NCBI GenBank assembly: GCA_016234425.1 | Contig: JACRCA010000235.1 | Span: forward strand, 1 to 22,654 | DNA from: Deltaproteobacteria bacterium | GTDB lineage: Bacteria > Desulfobacterota > SM23-61 | Length of the DNA: 22,654 bases | Direction: 5' to 3' | Shown here: piece after piece, positions 8,164-16,647 of the stretch | How positions within the stretch are numbered: position 1 is the stretch's first letter | Layout: each line of letters opens with the position of its first letter | Position numbers and translations under genes: made by a program | The notes under the pieces: generated by a model | Databases searched by the model: none | Told to the model about the DNA's origin: nothing | What the model saw: the letters and a program-made list of their open reading frames with translations, nothing else

Positions 8164-9486
8164 TTACTTTAAAGCTTCGCTGGTTCTCGGAGTTATCCCC
8201 TTCTCTTTGGCGTATTTCGCCGCTGACTCCTCGACCTCCTTCCGGACGAATTCCCTTAAGGGTTCAACCCATCCACCGACCGGGACCCATTTATGGCCAT
8301 CCCATTGTTGGAAGCGGACCCAACCGCCGCCCTCATGATCTTTCCAGGAGGTCTTTATGGGCGGCATCAATCCCTCCGCCCCTATCTCTTTTATTCTCCC
8401 CTCTGTGATATTAAGATTCTCCAGGGCCCATTGCATCTCTTCAGCAGTAACAGGATGAACGCCAAACTTCTTGTGAGCTAGCCGAATGGCCTCATCGAAG
8501 GCTATCCCTTGAACAACTCCCCTATTGTAGTATACGCTTCCTACCCGGATAAATGAAATGTTTCCTTTCATGGCGCCATAGACCTTGTCAATAATCTCCT
8601 GGATGAGGGGAAAATCCCGGCCCACGCCGTTGAAGTTTGAGGCATAATAGCCGGCAGCAGCCGGTCCCGCTGGCAGGACGTCCTCTTCAGAGCCACACCA
8701 CCAGACGCCAACGATGCGGTCTCTTGGAAAGCCAAGCCTGGCAGCTTCTTTGAGGGGGACGGTGCAGGAGACGCCCCAATTGCGGTTGATGACCCAGTCT
8801 GCCTTATAGCGCCGGGCAATATCCATCCACTGAGCTTTTTGATCTATCCCCGGCCAGGGCACCGGGAAGTGTTGCACCTCGAAACCGTACATTTTGGACA
8901 TTTTTTCTAATAGGGGTCTGGTCTCCTGACCGTAGGGAACATCGATGTATAGGTTAGCGATTTTCAACCCCTTGAGCTTGTCCATCCCTCCCATTTGCTG
9001 GCCAATGAACTTTATTTTCGCCGTGTTTTGAGACCAGTAATTGGTTGGAAAGGTAAAAGCCCAGGGAAAAACCCGTCCATCAGATGCATCGGCGCGACCG
9101 TAACCCATGAAAACCAGAGGGATCTTATCCCGGGCAGTCCGATCGAGGAGCGCATAAGAAATCCCCGTACTGTAGGGCTGGATATATGCGGGTTTTTTGG
9201 GTTTAACACGCTCATAACACTCCACCCCCCGAGCAGTATCATAGGCAGTTTCACACTCTTCGTATTTGTATTTGATCCCGTTGACCCCCCCCTTCATGTT
9301 TATAAGTTCCATGAAATCTTCCCATCCGCTACCAGCCCCGCTACCGCCTGGGGCAAATGGGCCGGTTCGATAAATCAGGCAGGGGACATATTGCTCCTGA
9401 GCCTGCACCAGGCCCGGCGCCAATAAAAGCAGGAGCGCCACAACTAGCGATAAGAGTGCTAAAAAAGTATTCATAAAACGTCCCAT
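8164..9486 (-). CDS. Periplasmic substrate-binding protein of a Liv-type ABC transporter (Peripla_BP_6)
   Basis: The 440-residue precursor starts with a clear Sec signal peptide (hydrophobic core about residues 6-23, cleavage after VQAQ or nearby). The mature part has the type I periplasmic-binding fold: an N-terminal strand LIYRTGPFAPGG, GWEDFMELINMKGGVNG, and the mid-protein segment KLKGLKIANLYIDVPYG. It is longer than classical LivJ/LivK (about 345 residues mature), like the subgroup encoded beside AMP-forming ligases. ATG 9486 has AGGAGG seven bases upstream. Substrate is unknown. Given the ligase at the head of the operon, an aromatic, fatty or other carboxylic acid is more likely than leucine (inference). 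Confidence 0.92.
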   Translation of the reverse strand: MGRFMNTFLALLSLVVALLLLLAPGLVQAQEQYVPCLIYRTGPFAPGGSGAGSGWEDFMELINMKGGVNGIKYKYEECETAYDTARGVECYERVKPKKPAYIQPYSTGISYALLDRTARDKIPLVFMGYGRADASDGRVFPWAFTFPTNYWSQNTAKIKFIGQQMGGMDKLKGLKIANLYIDVPYGQETRPLLEKMSKMYGFEVQHFPVPWPGIDQKAQWMDIARRYKADWVINRNWGVSCTVPLKEAARLGFPRDRIVGVWWCGSEEDVLPAGPAAAGYYASNFNGVGRDFPLIQEIIDKVYGAMKGNISFIRVGSVYYNRGVVQGIAFDEAIRLAHKKFGVHPVTAEEMQWALENLNITEGRIKEIGAEGLMPPIKTSWKDHEGGGWVRFQQWDGHKWVPVGGWVEPLREFVRKEVEESAAKYAKEKGITPRTSEALK

Positions 9487-9616
9487 GGTAAATCCCTCCT
9501 TTCTTGATTTTTGCCTTTCCTTTCAGGTAACTTCTTATCGATCGACCTTGCCGAAAAAATTCTCACCTCCTTCTCCAAGGGCCTTATTATTTTTTTCTCA
9601 TCGACTATGGATTGCC

Positions 9617-10675
9617 TTAATAAGGAAAGGGCCATAAACGGAGTTTCTCTTTCAATGTCAGCCATAATCGAGCCAGACCATAAGGCTCAACAATGAGGAA
9701 AAAGATGATCAGCCCCCCGAAAATACTCAATTCAATGCAGGCCAGAAGGTCAGTCTTGAGCACGGCTCCGAAAGTCCTGGCAAACTGGTTGATAAAGATT
9801 GGCAATAGGGTAATGAACCCTCCCCCGAAGAAGGAGCCCAGCACACTCCCCATGCCCCCGATAATGACCATTCCCAAGAGATGGAAGGAGACCATAAGGT
9901 TAAATGCCTCGATATTGGCCGCTCCATAATAGGTGAAGGCGATCAAGCCTCCAGCCACCCCAGCATAAAAAGAGCTCACCGCAAAAGCCAAAAGCTTGTT
10001 CCGAAACAGCGATATGCCGATAATCTCAGCAGCCACGTCCATGTCCCGGATAGCCATCCAGGACCGCCCCAGTTGCCCGCGTACCAGATTTTTGCCCAAA
10101 ATGGTCAGCAGGACCACAAAAAAGAGGACCAGATAATATTTTTTCACCGGTGTGTTGATCGGCCATCCCAGGATTTGCATGGGGGGGGTATCGACAGTTC
10201 CGAAAACGCCACCGCTGACCCATTTCCAATGAGTCAACACCCACTCGATGATGAACTGAGCTGCCAAGGTGGAAACGGCCAGATAAAACCCTTTGATTCG
10301 CAGTGAAGGAATGCCAAAAACAGCGCCGACCGCGGCCGCAACCAGACCCCCACCCAAGAGGCTCAGGAGGAGCGGAACGTCATAACGCCCATACAAGATC
10401 AAAGATGTGTAGGCCCCCACGGCCATAAAGGCAGCATGTCCAATGGAGAGTTGCCCGGCGTAGCCCGTCAGAAAATTCAGGCCAAGCGTGGCCAGCGAAA
10501 AGACCAGGAAAGGTATCAATATGCTACCGAGCCAGTACTCGCTGGCTAAAGAAGGGACCACCACAAAGGCCACAAATAGAATTACGGTGAGGCCCCATCT
10601 GTCCAACGGAATGGGAAAGATGGCCATATCTTCCGGGTAAGTGGCCTTGAAAACGCCGCATTCTCGATAAATCAT
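9617..10675 (-). CDS. livM: Liv-type ABC transporter permease (LivM-like)
   Basis: This is a 352-residue polytopic inner-membrane permease with about nine hydrophobic segments. The LivM hallmarks are GLNFLTGYAGQLSIGHAAFMAVGAY near residues 65-90, the SLRIKGFYLAVSTLA segment, and the GRSWMAIRDMDVAAEIIGI loop that contacts the ATPases. The annotated ATG has little ribosome-binding sequence. ATG 10627 (residue 17, MAIFPIP) has GGAAG just upstream and may be the true start. It pairs with the LivH-like permease upstream in the same operon. A run of eight C lies in the coding strand near 10181-10188. Confidence 0.93.
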   Translation of the reverse strand: MIYRECGVFKATYPEDMAIFPIPLDRWGLTVILFVAFVVVPSLASEYWLGSILIPFLVFSLATLGLNFLTGYAGQLSIGHAAFMAVGAYTSLILYGRYDVPLLLSLLGGGLVAAAVGAVFGIPSLRIKGFYLAVSTLAAQFIIEWVLTHWKWVSGGVFGTVDTPPMQILGWPINTPVKKYYLVLFFVVLLTILGKNLVRGQLGRSWMAIRDMDVAAEIIGISLFRNKLLAFAVSSFYAGVAGGLIAFTYYGAANIEAFNLMVSFHLLGMVIIGGMGSVLGSFFGGGFITLLPIFINQFARTFGAVLKTDLLACIELSIFGGLIIFFLIVEPYGLARLWLTLKEKLRLWPFPY

Positions 10676-10686
10676 AGAATTAACCC

Positions 10687-10814
10687 GTCATCTTGGGTCA
10701 TTGGGTCATTAGGTCATTGAGTCATTGGGTCTTTGCGTCATTGGGTCATTCCGTCAAAGACCGTACGAGACCATGACGCCATGACGCTAAGACGCCAAGA
10801 CTCAAGGACGCCAC
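10687..10814 (+). repeat. Two facing arrays of degenerate 8-bp repeats between livH and livM
   Basis: From 10697 to 10752 there are seven consecutive octamers of the form GTCATTGG (variants GTCATTAG, GTCATTGA, GTCTTTGC, GTCATTCC), preceded by a longer GTCATCTTGG unit at 10687. After about 22 bases a second array in 8-bp phase runs 10775-10814: GACGCCAT, GACGCTAA, GACGCCAA, GACTCAAG, GACGCCAC. The second array resembles the reverse complement of the first, so the transcript could fold into a long imperfect hairpin. It fills nearly the whole gap inside the transporter operon. There are no unique spacers, so it is not a CRISPR array. Confidence 0.85.
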
Positions 10815-10826
10815 AACTCGTAGCGT

Positions 10827-11705
10827 TCATACCCTCTCAATGATTTCTCTGCCAAACATTCCATAAGGTTTAAACCAAAGGACAAGCAGGGACAGAAGAT
10901 AAGGAAAGAATGTCTGGATCCCTCCCCCCACATAGGGACCGAGGAATACCTCAGCCAAGTTTTCAGAGGCTCCGACAACGAGGCCGGCGATGATCGCTCC
11001 GGGAATGCTGTCAATGCCCCCGAGGATCAGAACCGGCAAGGCCTTAAGCGCAATCAGCGACAGACTGAACTGCACTCCGAGGCGACTTCCCCACATAACC
11101 CCCGCCACCAACGCAACCACGCCAGCGATGGCCCAGGTGATGGCCCAGGCCTTCCTCAAGGGAATGCCCACGGAGAGGGCGGCTTCGTGGTCGTCGGAAA
11201 CCGCTCGGAGGGCCCGGCCAGTTCGCGATTTCTGGAAAAACCAAACCAGGGCAAAAACCAGCCCTCCTGAGAGAGCTGCCCCCACCAGATCGAACTGGCT
11301 AATCATCAATCCCCGGACATCAAAGGGGATGTCAGAAATTCCAATATGAAGCCCCTTTGGGTCTGTGCCCCAAATCCCCTGGCCCATCCCTTGCAACAAA
11401 AAACCCAGCCCTATGGTGGCCATGAAAAGGGCCAGGGGAGGGCGGGCTACCAGGGGACGAAGCACTATCGCCTCGATGGCCAAGGCCAGGGCGACCATTA
11501 TGACCAGGACGGCAAGGAGGGCAAGCCATAGAGGCAAAAAAGTAAGGAAGCCCACTAAAGCCAAAGCAGCAAGGAGGGACATATCCCCCTGGGCGAAGTT
11601 GAAGACGCCAGAGGCCTTGTAGATTAATACAAATCCGAGGGCCACTAAGGAATACATGACTCCAACGAGAAGTCCGCCAATGGCCACCTCAGTTGCGAAT
11701 ATCAC
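10827..11705 (-). CDS. livH: Liv-type ABC transporter permease (LivH-like)
   Basis: This is a 292-residue permease with about eight membrane spans. LivH-type features are the start GGLLVGVMYSLVALGFVLIYKASGVFNFAQGDM, the loop SRTGRALRAVSDDHEAALSVGI that couples to the ATPases, and LPVLILGGIDSIPGAIIAGLVVG near the C terminus. The start is a GTG with AGGAGG seven bases upstream. It lies 22 bases after the LivG-like gene. Membrane partner of the LivM-like protein. Confidence 0.94.
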   Translation of the reverse strand: MIFATEVAIGGLLVGVMYSLVALGFVLIYKASGVFNFAQGDMSLLAALALVGFLTFLPLWLALLAVLVIMVALALAIEAIVLRPLVARPPLALFMATIGLGFLLQGMGQGIWGTDPKGLHIGISDIPFDVRGLMISQFDLVGAALSGGLVFALVWFFQKSRTGRALRAVSDDHEAALSVGIPLRKAWAITWAIAGVVALVAGVMWGSRLGVQFSLSLIALKALPVLILGGIDSIPGAIIAGLVVGASENLAEVFLGPYVGGGIQTFFPYLLSLLVLWFKPYGMFGREIIERV

Positions 11706-11727
11706 AACGCATCCTCCTTTTTACTTT

Positions 11728-12516
11728 TCATTTTTGCGCCGAGGTTCCGAGATAGGCTTTGATGACCTTTTCATTATTTCGAATCTCCTCCGGTTTGCCC
11801 TCCCCAATTTTGTCCCCGTAGTCAAGAACCACTACCCGGTCGGAGATGTCCATTACCACCCCCATGTCGTGCTCTATCAGGGCAATTGTGGTCTCCAACT
11901 CTTCGTTGGCATCCAGAATAAAGCGGGCAATATCCTCCTTTTCCTCCAGGTTCATCCCAGCCATGGGCTCGTCCAGGAGAAGAAGCTTGGGCTCCGCTGC
12001 TAAAGCTCGGCCCAGCTCCACCCTCTTCTGGAGCCCGTAGGGGAGCATCCCCGCGGGTGTCTTTCGGATGTGTTCGATTTCCAGCCAATCGATCACCCGT
12101 TCCACCGCCTCACGGTGCTGGATTTCTTCCTTCTGACTAAAACCCCAGTAAATTCCCTGGGAAAAGAAATTGGAGCGCATTCTCAGGTTTCTGCCCACCA
12201 CGATATTATCCAGAACTGTCATCCCCTTGAAGAGAGCCACGTTTTGAAAAGTTCTGGCAATCCCCAAAGCGGCAATGTGGTGAGGAGGCATCGTCGTCAG
12301 GTCTCTGCCCTCAAAAAAAATGCACCCCCGCGATGGACGATAGACCCCATTGATGATGTTAACCAAGGTAGTCTTACCTGCCCCATTGGGGCCGATGATG
12401 GCCAGGATCTCACCTTTATGGATCTCCAGGCTTACTCCATTAAGGGCCTTTAAAATGCCAAAGCTTATGTGCACATCTTCAACCTGGAGCATGGGATACT
12501 TTTTATTTTCCTGCAT
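11728..12516 (-). CDS. livG: Liv-type ABC transporter ATPase (LivG-like)
   Basis: This protein of about 262 residues is the LivG-type ATPase. It shows Walker A GPNGAGKTT, the Q-loop segment GIARTFQNVALFKGMTVLDNIVVG, the LivG variant signature LPYGLQKRVELGRAL, Walker B LLLLDEPMAGMN and switch EHDM. ATG 12516 is chosen because GAGGGG lies about eight bases upstream; an in-frame GTG at 12534 would add six residues but has no ribosome-binding site. It should form a heterodimer with the LivF-like ATPase at the far end of the operon. Confidence 0.95.
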   Translation of the reverse strand: MQENKKYPMLQVEDVHISFGILKALNGVSLEIHKGEILAIIGPNGAGKTTLVNIINGVYRPSRGCIFFEGRDLTTMPPHHIAALGIARTFQNVALFKGMTVLDNIVVGRNLRMRSNFFSQGIYWGFSQKEEIQHREAVERVIDWLEIEHIRKTPAGMLPYGLQKRVELGRALAAEPKLLLLDEPMAGMNLEEKEDIARFILDANEELETTIALIEHDMGVVMDISDRVVVLDYGDKIGEGKPEEIRNNEKVIKAYLGTSAQK

Positions 12517-12557
12517 CCTTCGCGGCCCCTCCACTCATGAGATTCTTTGGATTTTTC

Positions 12558-14483
12558 TCAAAATGTCTCCGCCTGTCGAATATTTAAAAAGGCACGGATG
12601 GTTGCCGTGCGGCCATCCTCATAGGTGATCTTGGCCTCTACATCAATGCCCTCTTTCTCGGAATAAAGAGCATCGATGAGCTCGGCGTATTTCCTGGAGA
12701 TGAAACCTCTGCGAATCTTGCGGGTTCTGGTGACTTCGGCATCGTCAGGATCCAGTTCCTTATGCAGGATCAGGTAACGTCTAATCTGGGCACCCCGGAG
12801 TTGTTCCTCCTTGGCCAAGCCGGTATTAACTTTTTTTATTTCCTGAGAGATCAGCTCATAGACTTCCGGCTTTTGGGATAAATCTGCGTAGGATGTATAT
12901 CCTATATTTTTTCTTTCGGCCCAGTTGCCCACGCTTTCCATATCGATGTTGATCATGGCCGCCACGTATTCTTTGCCTTGTCCCAAGGTTACAGCTTCTT
13001 TGATATAGGGACTGAACTTTAGCTTATTCTCTATGAACTGGGGGGCGAAGATGGTTCCGTTGGCCAGGGTGCTCACGTCCTTGGCCCGGTCGATGATGAT
13101 CAAGTGGTTATCTTTATCAATAATACCGGCATCTCCCGTGTGTAACCACCCATCCTTCAGGGTTTCCGAAGTCTCCTCTGGATTCTTATAGTACCCCTGG
13201 AAAACCCCTGGGCTTTTGATGAGTACTTCCCCGCCCTCGCTGATCTTGATCTCTATCCCAGGAAGGGGTATCCCCACTGTCTCCAACTTGACCTCATCGT
13301 CTGGCTGGTAAGTGCACATCGCGCTGGTCTCTGTCAGCCCGTAAACTTGCTTTAAATTCACCCCGATAGACCTGTAAAACTGAAAGACCTCCGGGCCCAA
13401 TGCGGCCCCGGCTGTGTAGGCATACCGAATCTTTCTCATCCCCAGGTTGTCCCTCAGAGGGCCATAAACAAAAAACTCTCCAAGGGCGTAAAGAATGCGA
13501 AGCTCCAGAGGGACAGGCTGGTGGTTCAACTGATAGGTGGAGACCCTCTGGGCCACATGAATGAAGAAGTTGAACATCTTCTGTTTGATCCAGGCAGCGT
13601 CTTCCATCTTGACCCGGATTGTCGTCAGGATGTTCTCCCAAATCCTTGGCGGGCAAAAGATGACGGTGGGGCCGACCTCTCGCATATCCCGCAAGACCGT
13701 GCTGGCCGCTTCCGGACAGTTGATAGTAAACCCAATATCTAAGTGCATGGCTAATGAATAGATGGAGTCCCCGATCCAGGCCATGGGAAGGTAGGCCATG
13801 ACCTGATCCGAATCCCGATATTCTTCGGCCTTAAAAATAAGCCGGACATTGGTGAGGAGATTGGAGTGGGTCAAGACCACTCCCTTTGGATTCCCCGTAG
13901 TACCCGAGGTATAGGCGATTAGAGCGGTATCATCTCCCTTCCCCTTTTTAACCTCTTGCTCGAAAAAATCAGGGTGATCCTTCTCGAATTCCAGGCCCAA
14001 GGCCTGAACTTCTGTAAAACTTTTAACAAAAGGTTGTCTGTAGTGGCGCATTCCTCTGGGGTCGTCATAGATGATCATCTCCATGCTGGGAATCTTCTTC
14101 TGGAGGGCCAGCATTTTGTCTACCTGTTCTTGGTCTTCGGCGACGACGAACTTAGCTTCAGAGTGTTCGATGATATATTCCAGCTCTTTTTCGATGGCAT
14201 CCTGATAAAGCGGAACAGGGATGCCCCCGAGGCATAAAGCTGCCACCTGAGCCCAATAGAGTTGGGGGCGATTATCCCCGATCACGCTCAACCGATCCCC
14301 CCGTTGTAAACCTAAAGAAGCCAACCCGAGGGCAAATTTCTTAATATTTTCGTAATAGTCATGCCATGAGTAAGATTGCCATATGCCTAAGTCCTTCTCC
14401 CGAATAGCGAGCTTGCGCTTGCCATATTTCTGGGCGTTATGTAGCAAAATTTGAGGAAGTGTTTTATGGGTATTCCCCATCAT
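12558..14483 (-). CDS. AMP-forming acyl-CoA synthetase (long-chain FadD/FAA family)
   Basis: This is a 641-residue ANL-superfamily ligase that activates a carboxylic acid to its acyl-CoA through an acyl-adenylate. The P-loop YTSGTTGNPKG is at 191-201, YGLTET at 381-386, the TGD motif at 449-451 and the hinge DRAKD at 465-469; the C-terminal lid includes TRTRKIRRGF. Length and an inserted lid region fit the long-chain (Faa/FadD15-like) branch rather than acetyl-CoA synthetase. It is the first gene of the transporter operon, which suggests coupled uptake and activation of the same acid. The start is ATG ATG after GGAAGGAAACGG; either ATG is possible. Chain length or aromatic preference cannot be read from sequence. 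Confidence 0.93.
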   Translation of the reverse strand: MMGNTHKTLPQILLHNAQKYGKRKLAIREKDLGIWQSYSWHDYYENIKKFALGLASLGLQRGDRLSVIGDNRPQLYWAQVAALCLGGIPVPLYQDAIEKELEYIIEHSEAKFVVAEDQEQVDKMLALQKKIPSMEMIIYDDPRGMRHYRQPFVKSFTEVQALGLEFEKDHPDFFEQEVKKGKGDDTALIAYTSGTTGNPKGVVLTHSNLLTNVRLIFKAEEYRDSDQVMAYLPMAWIGDSIYSLAMHLDIGFTINCPEAASTVLRDMREVGPTVIFCPPRIWENILTTIRVKMEDAAWIKQKMFNFFIHVAQRVSTYQLNHQPVPLELRILYALGEFFVYGPLRDNLGMRKIRYAYTAGAALGPEVFQFYRSIGVNLKQVYGLTETSAMCTYQPDDEVKLETVGIPLPGIEIKISEGGEVLIKSPGVFQGYYKNPEETSETLKDGWLHTGDAGIIDKDNHLIIIDRAKDVSTLANGTIFAPQFIENKLKFSPYIKEAVTLGQGKEYVAAMINIDMESVGNWAERKNIGYTSYADLSQKPEVYELISQEIKKVNTGLAKEEQLRGAQIRRYLILHKELDPDDAEVTRTRKIRRGFISRKYAELIDALYSEKEGIDVEAKITYEDGRTATIRAFLNIRQAETF

Positions 14484-14734
14484 CCGTTTCCTTCCAAAGC
14501 TTTTAATTCCTTTTCCAGAAATGTCTCAATTATTGACAAGTTGAAATGAATTCAGGCCGCCCTGCCCTCTGAGATCTCCCCAGCGGATTGAGGGCGCTCA
14601 TCTTTTCTTACGCCTCCTCATCCCCCAGAGCAGAGGAAAAGGTGGGCATCTGAATTTATCTCTTCCACCCCTTCAAAGCGAAGTCAATATCAACGGCCCT
14701 GAAGGAACGGGACTGGCCTGAATTGAAAATATGG

Positions 14735-14749
14735 GCAAGTTGGCAACCA
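14735..14749 (-). promoter_or_regulatory. Possible weak sigma54-like promoter upstream of the acyl-CoA ligase operon
   Basis: On the minus strand the sequence TGGTTGCCAACTTGC has GG and GC at the correct ten-base spacing and keeps TTGC, but lacks the CAC after TGG. If used, it would give a leader of about 240 bases before ATG 14483. This is a weak candidate only; no convincing sigma70 site was recognised for the operon either. Confidence 0.25.
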
Positions 14750-14768
14750 GGGATCGAGCTTATGGAAC

Positions 14769-14817
14769 ATGCTGCGACTATGAAACATTACTCCCTTTCA
14801 TGCGCAGCATTTTTTTT
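14769..14817 (+). terminator. Strong inverted repeat with T-tract on the plus strand (orphan terminator or operator)
   Basis: The arms are ATGCTGCG (14769-14776) plus ATGAAA (14780-14785) and TTTCAT (14796-14801) plus CGCAGCAT (14803-14810), with a ten-base loop. Eight T follow at 14810-14817. In form this is an intrinsic terminator for plus-strand transcription, but neighbouring genes on both sides are on the minus strand. It lies 286-334 bases upstream of the ligase start, so it might instead be an operator. Confidence 0.5.
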
Positions 14818-14857
14818 AACAAAATCGCCACTGGATGTCAAGCATCATAAATGAGGT

Positions 14858-14978
14858 CTCTGAAAAACCCACTTTTCTGTCACTCCCGCGAAAGCGGGAG
14901 TCCAGAAAGGCCCTAAAAATACTGGATTCCTGCTTCCGCAGGAATGACAAAATCATATCACGCAGGCCTTTTTCAGAG
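14858..14978. repeat. 121-bp MITE-like element with terminal inverted repeats and two internal hairpins
   Basis: The ends are perfect 10-bp inverted repeats, CTCTGAAAAA at 14858-14867 and TTTTTCAGAG at 14969-14978. Inside are two perfect 8-bp stems: ACTCCCGC/GCGGGAGT around GAAA (14882-14901) and ATTCCTGC/GCAGGAAT around TTCC (14926-14945). The halves are also inverted relative to each other (GTCA...TCCAG and CTGGA...TGAC), the usual design of REP-pair intergenic elements. The interior motif is related to that of the repeats at 9-181 and 22034-22206, but the ends differ. The open frames across it are by-products. Confidence 0.8.
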
Positions 14979-15134
14979 CTCTCAAATTGGGGCTCTAAAA
15001 AAGAGGGCTTCTCGCATCTCCGGATACTTTTCACTCTCTCAAGGATTTCAATCAGAAAGTCCTAAATATTTACCCCTTTTGTTATTGCGAATCCCGTTGC
15101 CATGACGACTGACTTAGTTTTCCAGAGATCGAAA
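14979..15134. other. Remaining intergenic DNA between the MITE-like element and the NtrC-type gene
   Basis: Together with the sites above, this completes the 651-base gap between the ligase and the regulator. It is moderately AT-rich and shows no credible gene, RNA or terminator for the minus-strand regulator gene that ends at 15135. Confidence 0.5.
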
Positions 15135-16496
15135 TTAGAGTTGGTATTTTTGGACCTTCTGATAAAGCGTCTTGCGGTCAATACCCAAAATCTTAGCTGC
15201 CCGGGATTTATGTCCACCGGTTTCCTTCAGGACATGGGCTATGTGCTCTTTCTCCATATCTTCCAGGCTCATCAATTTTTTCGGAAGGGGTGTAGATTTC
15301 TCCATAGGCTCAGTAAGAAAAAGCCAGGGGAGGCTCTTAGGAGTGATCATTTCTCTTTCCTCCAGGATCATGGCTCGCTCGATGGTATTTTCCAGCTCCC
15401 GTACGTTTCCGGGCCAGTGGTGCTTCATGAGCAACTCCATGGCTGCCGGGGAAATCCCTTCGATCGGCTTTTTTCTTTTACGGTTATAGCGCTGGATGAA
15501 ATGCTGGACAAGGAGAGGAAGGTCTTCCTTGCGCTCCCGCAATGGGGGGAGGTGGATCGGGACCACGCTCAGCCGATAGAAGAGATCTTCGCGGAAGGTT
15601 CTCTTCGCTATGGCTTCCATCAAGTTCTGGTTAGTAGCGGCAATAATCCGCACATCCACCCGGATACGCTGGCTGCCGCCAACCGGTTTCACTTCCCGCT
15701 CCTGGATTGCCCGCAGAAGTTTGGCTTGGGTATTCAAGGTCAAGTTGCCCACTTCATCAAAAAAGAAGGTTCCTCCGTTGGCCAGTTCAAATAACCCATG
15801 CTTGGTCGAGACTGCGCCTGTAAAGGAACCTTTCACATGTCCGAAGAGCTCACTTTCCAAAAGGCTCTCCACCAGAGCATTGCAATCTACGGGCACGAAT
15901 TCTTTTTCCTTCCGCGGACTGAGTTGGTGGATGGTCTGGGCTACCAGTTCTTTCCCCGTTCCACTTTCGCCCGTGATCAGCACCGTGCTCTCCGTGGGAG
16001 CCACCTTGTAGATGATTTCCATGATGCGTTGCATCACCTTGCTTTTGCCGATGATCAACTCGGAGATCCCTCTGCCTTCACGCCGGCGCCGCAGCTGCTC
16101 GTTTTCAAAAATAAGCTTTCTCCGCTCAGCCGCCCGGGCGACAACGAGGCGCAGGTCATCGGGGCTGCAAGGTTTGGTGAGATAATCGTAGGCTCCCAGC
16201 TTAACGGCAGCAACCGCATTCTCAATGGTGGGATAACCAGTGATCATGACGCTGACAACATCCGGGTCCTTCTCTTTAAGCTCCCTCAGGGTCTCCATTC
16301 CATCCAACCCGGGCATCTTCAAATCCAGGAGGGCGATGTCAAAAGATTCCTCGGTCACCCTTTCCAGCGCCAGACGCCCGCTCTCCACTGCTTCCACGGC
16401 ATACCCTTCTTTTAAAAGCACCCGGCTGAAGCTATCCCGAATGACCTTTTCGTCATCCACGATTAAAATCTTTGCGGGTCTTTGATCCTCCACCAT
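15135..16496 (-). CDS. NtrC-family sigma54-dependent response regulator
   Basis: The 453-residue protein has a receiver domain (DDE at 14-16, phospho-acceptor D58, K108), a AAA+ sigma54-interaction domain (Walker A GESGTGKE at 176-183, Walker B GGTFFFDEVG at 241-250, arginine-finger region FREDLFYRL) and a Fis-type helix-turn-helix at the C terminus (SRAAKILGIDRKTLYQKVQKY). The sigma54-contact loop reads GSFTGA at 223-228 rather than GAFTGA, a conservative variant. It lies 151 bases downstream of a PAS kinase on the same strand and should be its partner. The sigma54 promoter at 7063-7078 is a plausible target (inference). Confidence 0.95.
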   Translation of the reverse strand: MVEDQRPAKILIVDDEKVIRDSFSRVLLKEGYAVEAVESGRLALERVTEESFDIALLDLKMPGLDGMETLRELKEKDPDVVSVMITGYPTIENAVAAVKLGAYDYLTKPCSPDDLRLVVARAAERRKLIFENEQLRRRREGRGISELIIGKSKVMQRIMEIIYKVAPTESTVLITGESGTGKELVAQTIHQLSPRKEKEFVPVDCNALVESLLESELFGHVKGSFTGAVSTKHGLFELANGGTFFFDEVGNLTLNTQAKLLRAIQEREVKPVGGSQRIRVDVRIIAATNQNLMEAIAKRTFREDLFYRLSVVPIHLPPLRERKEDLPLLVQHFIQRYNRKRKKPIEGISPAAMELLMKHHWPGNVRELENTIERAMILEEREMITPKSLPWLFLTEPMEKSTPLPKKLMSLEDMEKEHIAHVLKETGGHKSRAAKILGIDRKTLYQKVQKYQL

Positions 16497-16597
16497 TCCT
16501 TTTGCTCTCTCTTCGGCCCTTTTTCCCGTCGAGGCCTTTGAAAGTAAAATTTATATCCCCACCAGAGATTTTTCAACTCGGCCTCAACGGGGAAACT

Positions 16598-16616
16598 TCG
16601 CATGAGATCAATGCGA
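16598..16616. repeat. Short inverted repeat between kinase and regulator genes
   Basis: TCGCAT and ATGCGA flank a seven-base spacer in the 151-base gap between the kinase stop (16648) and the regulator start (16496). It could be a protein-binding site or a small RNA hairpin; no T-tract follows on the minus strand. Confidence 0.3.
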
Positions 16617-16647
16617 GCGATACGCGGAAGGCAATTAAAACCCGCCT

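Noticed and set aside
9471..9665. 64-codon minus-strand frame bridging the LivM end and the binding-protein start
   Set aside because: It overlaps both neighbours, its start lacks a good ribosome-binding site and the product shows no motif; a small leader peptide cannot be excluded.
8030..10188. Eight-base C/G runs in the LivF (8030-8037) and LivM (10181-10188) genes as phase-variation sites
   Set aside because: Both frames are intact, runs of eight are only slightly notable at this base composition, and nothing suggests a surface-variation role.
10687..10814. CRISPR array
   Set aside because: Units are 8 bp, contiguous and degenerate, with no spacers and no cas genes nearby.
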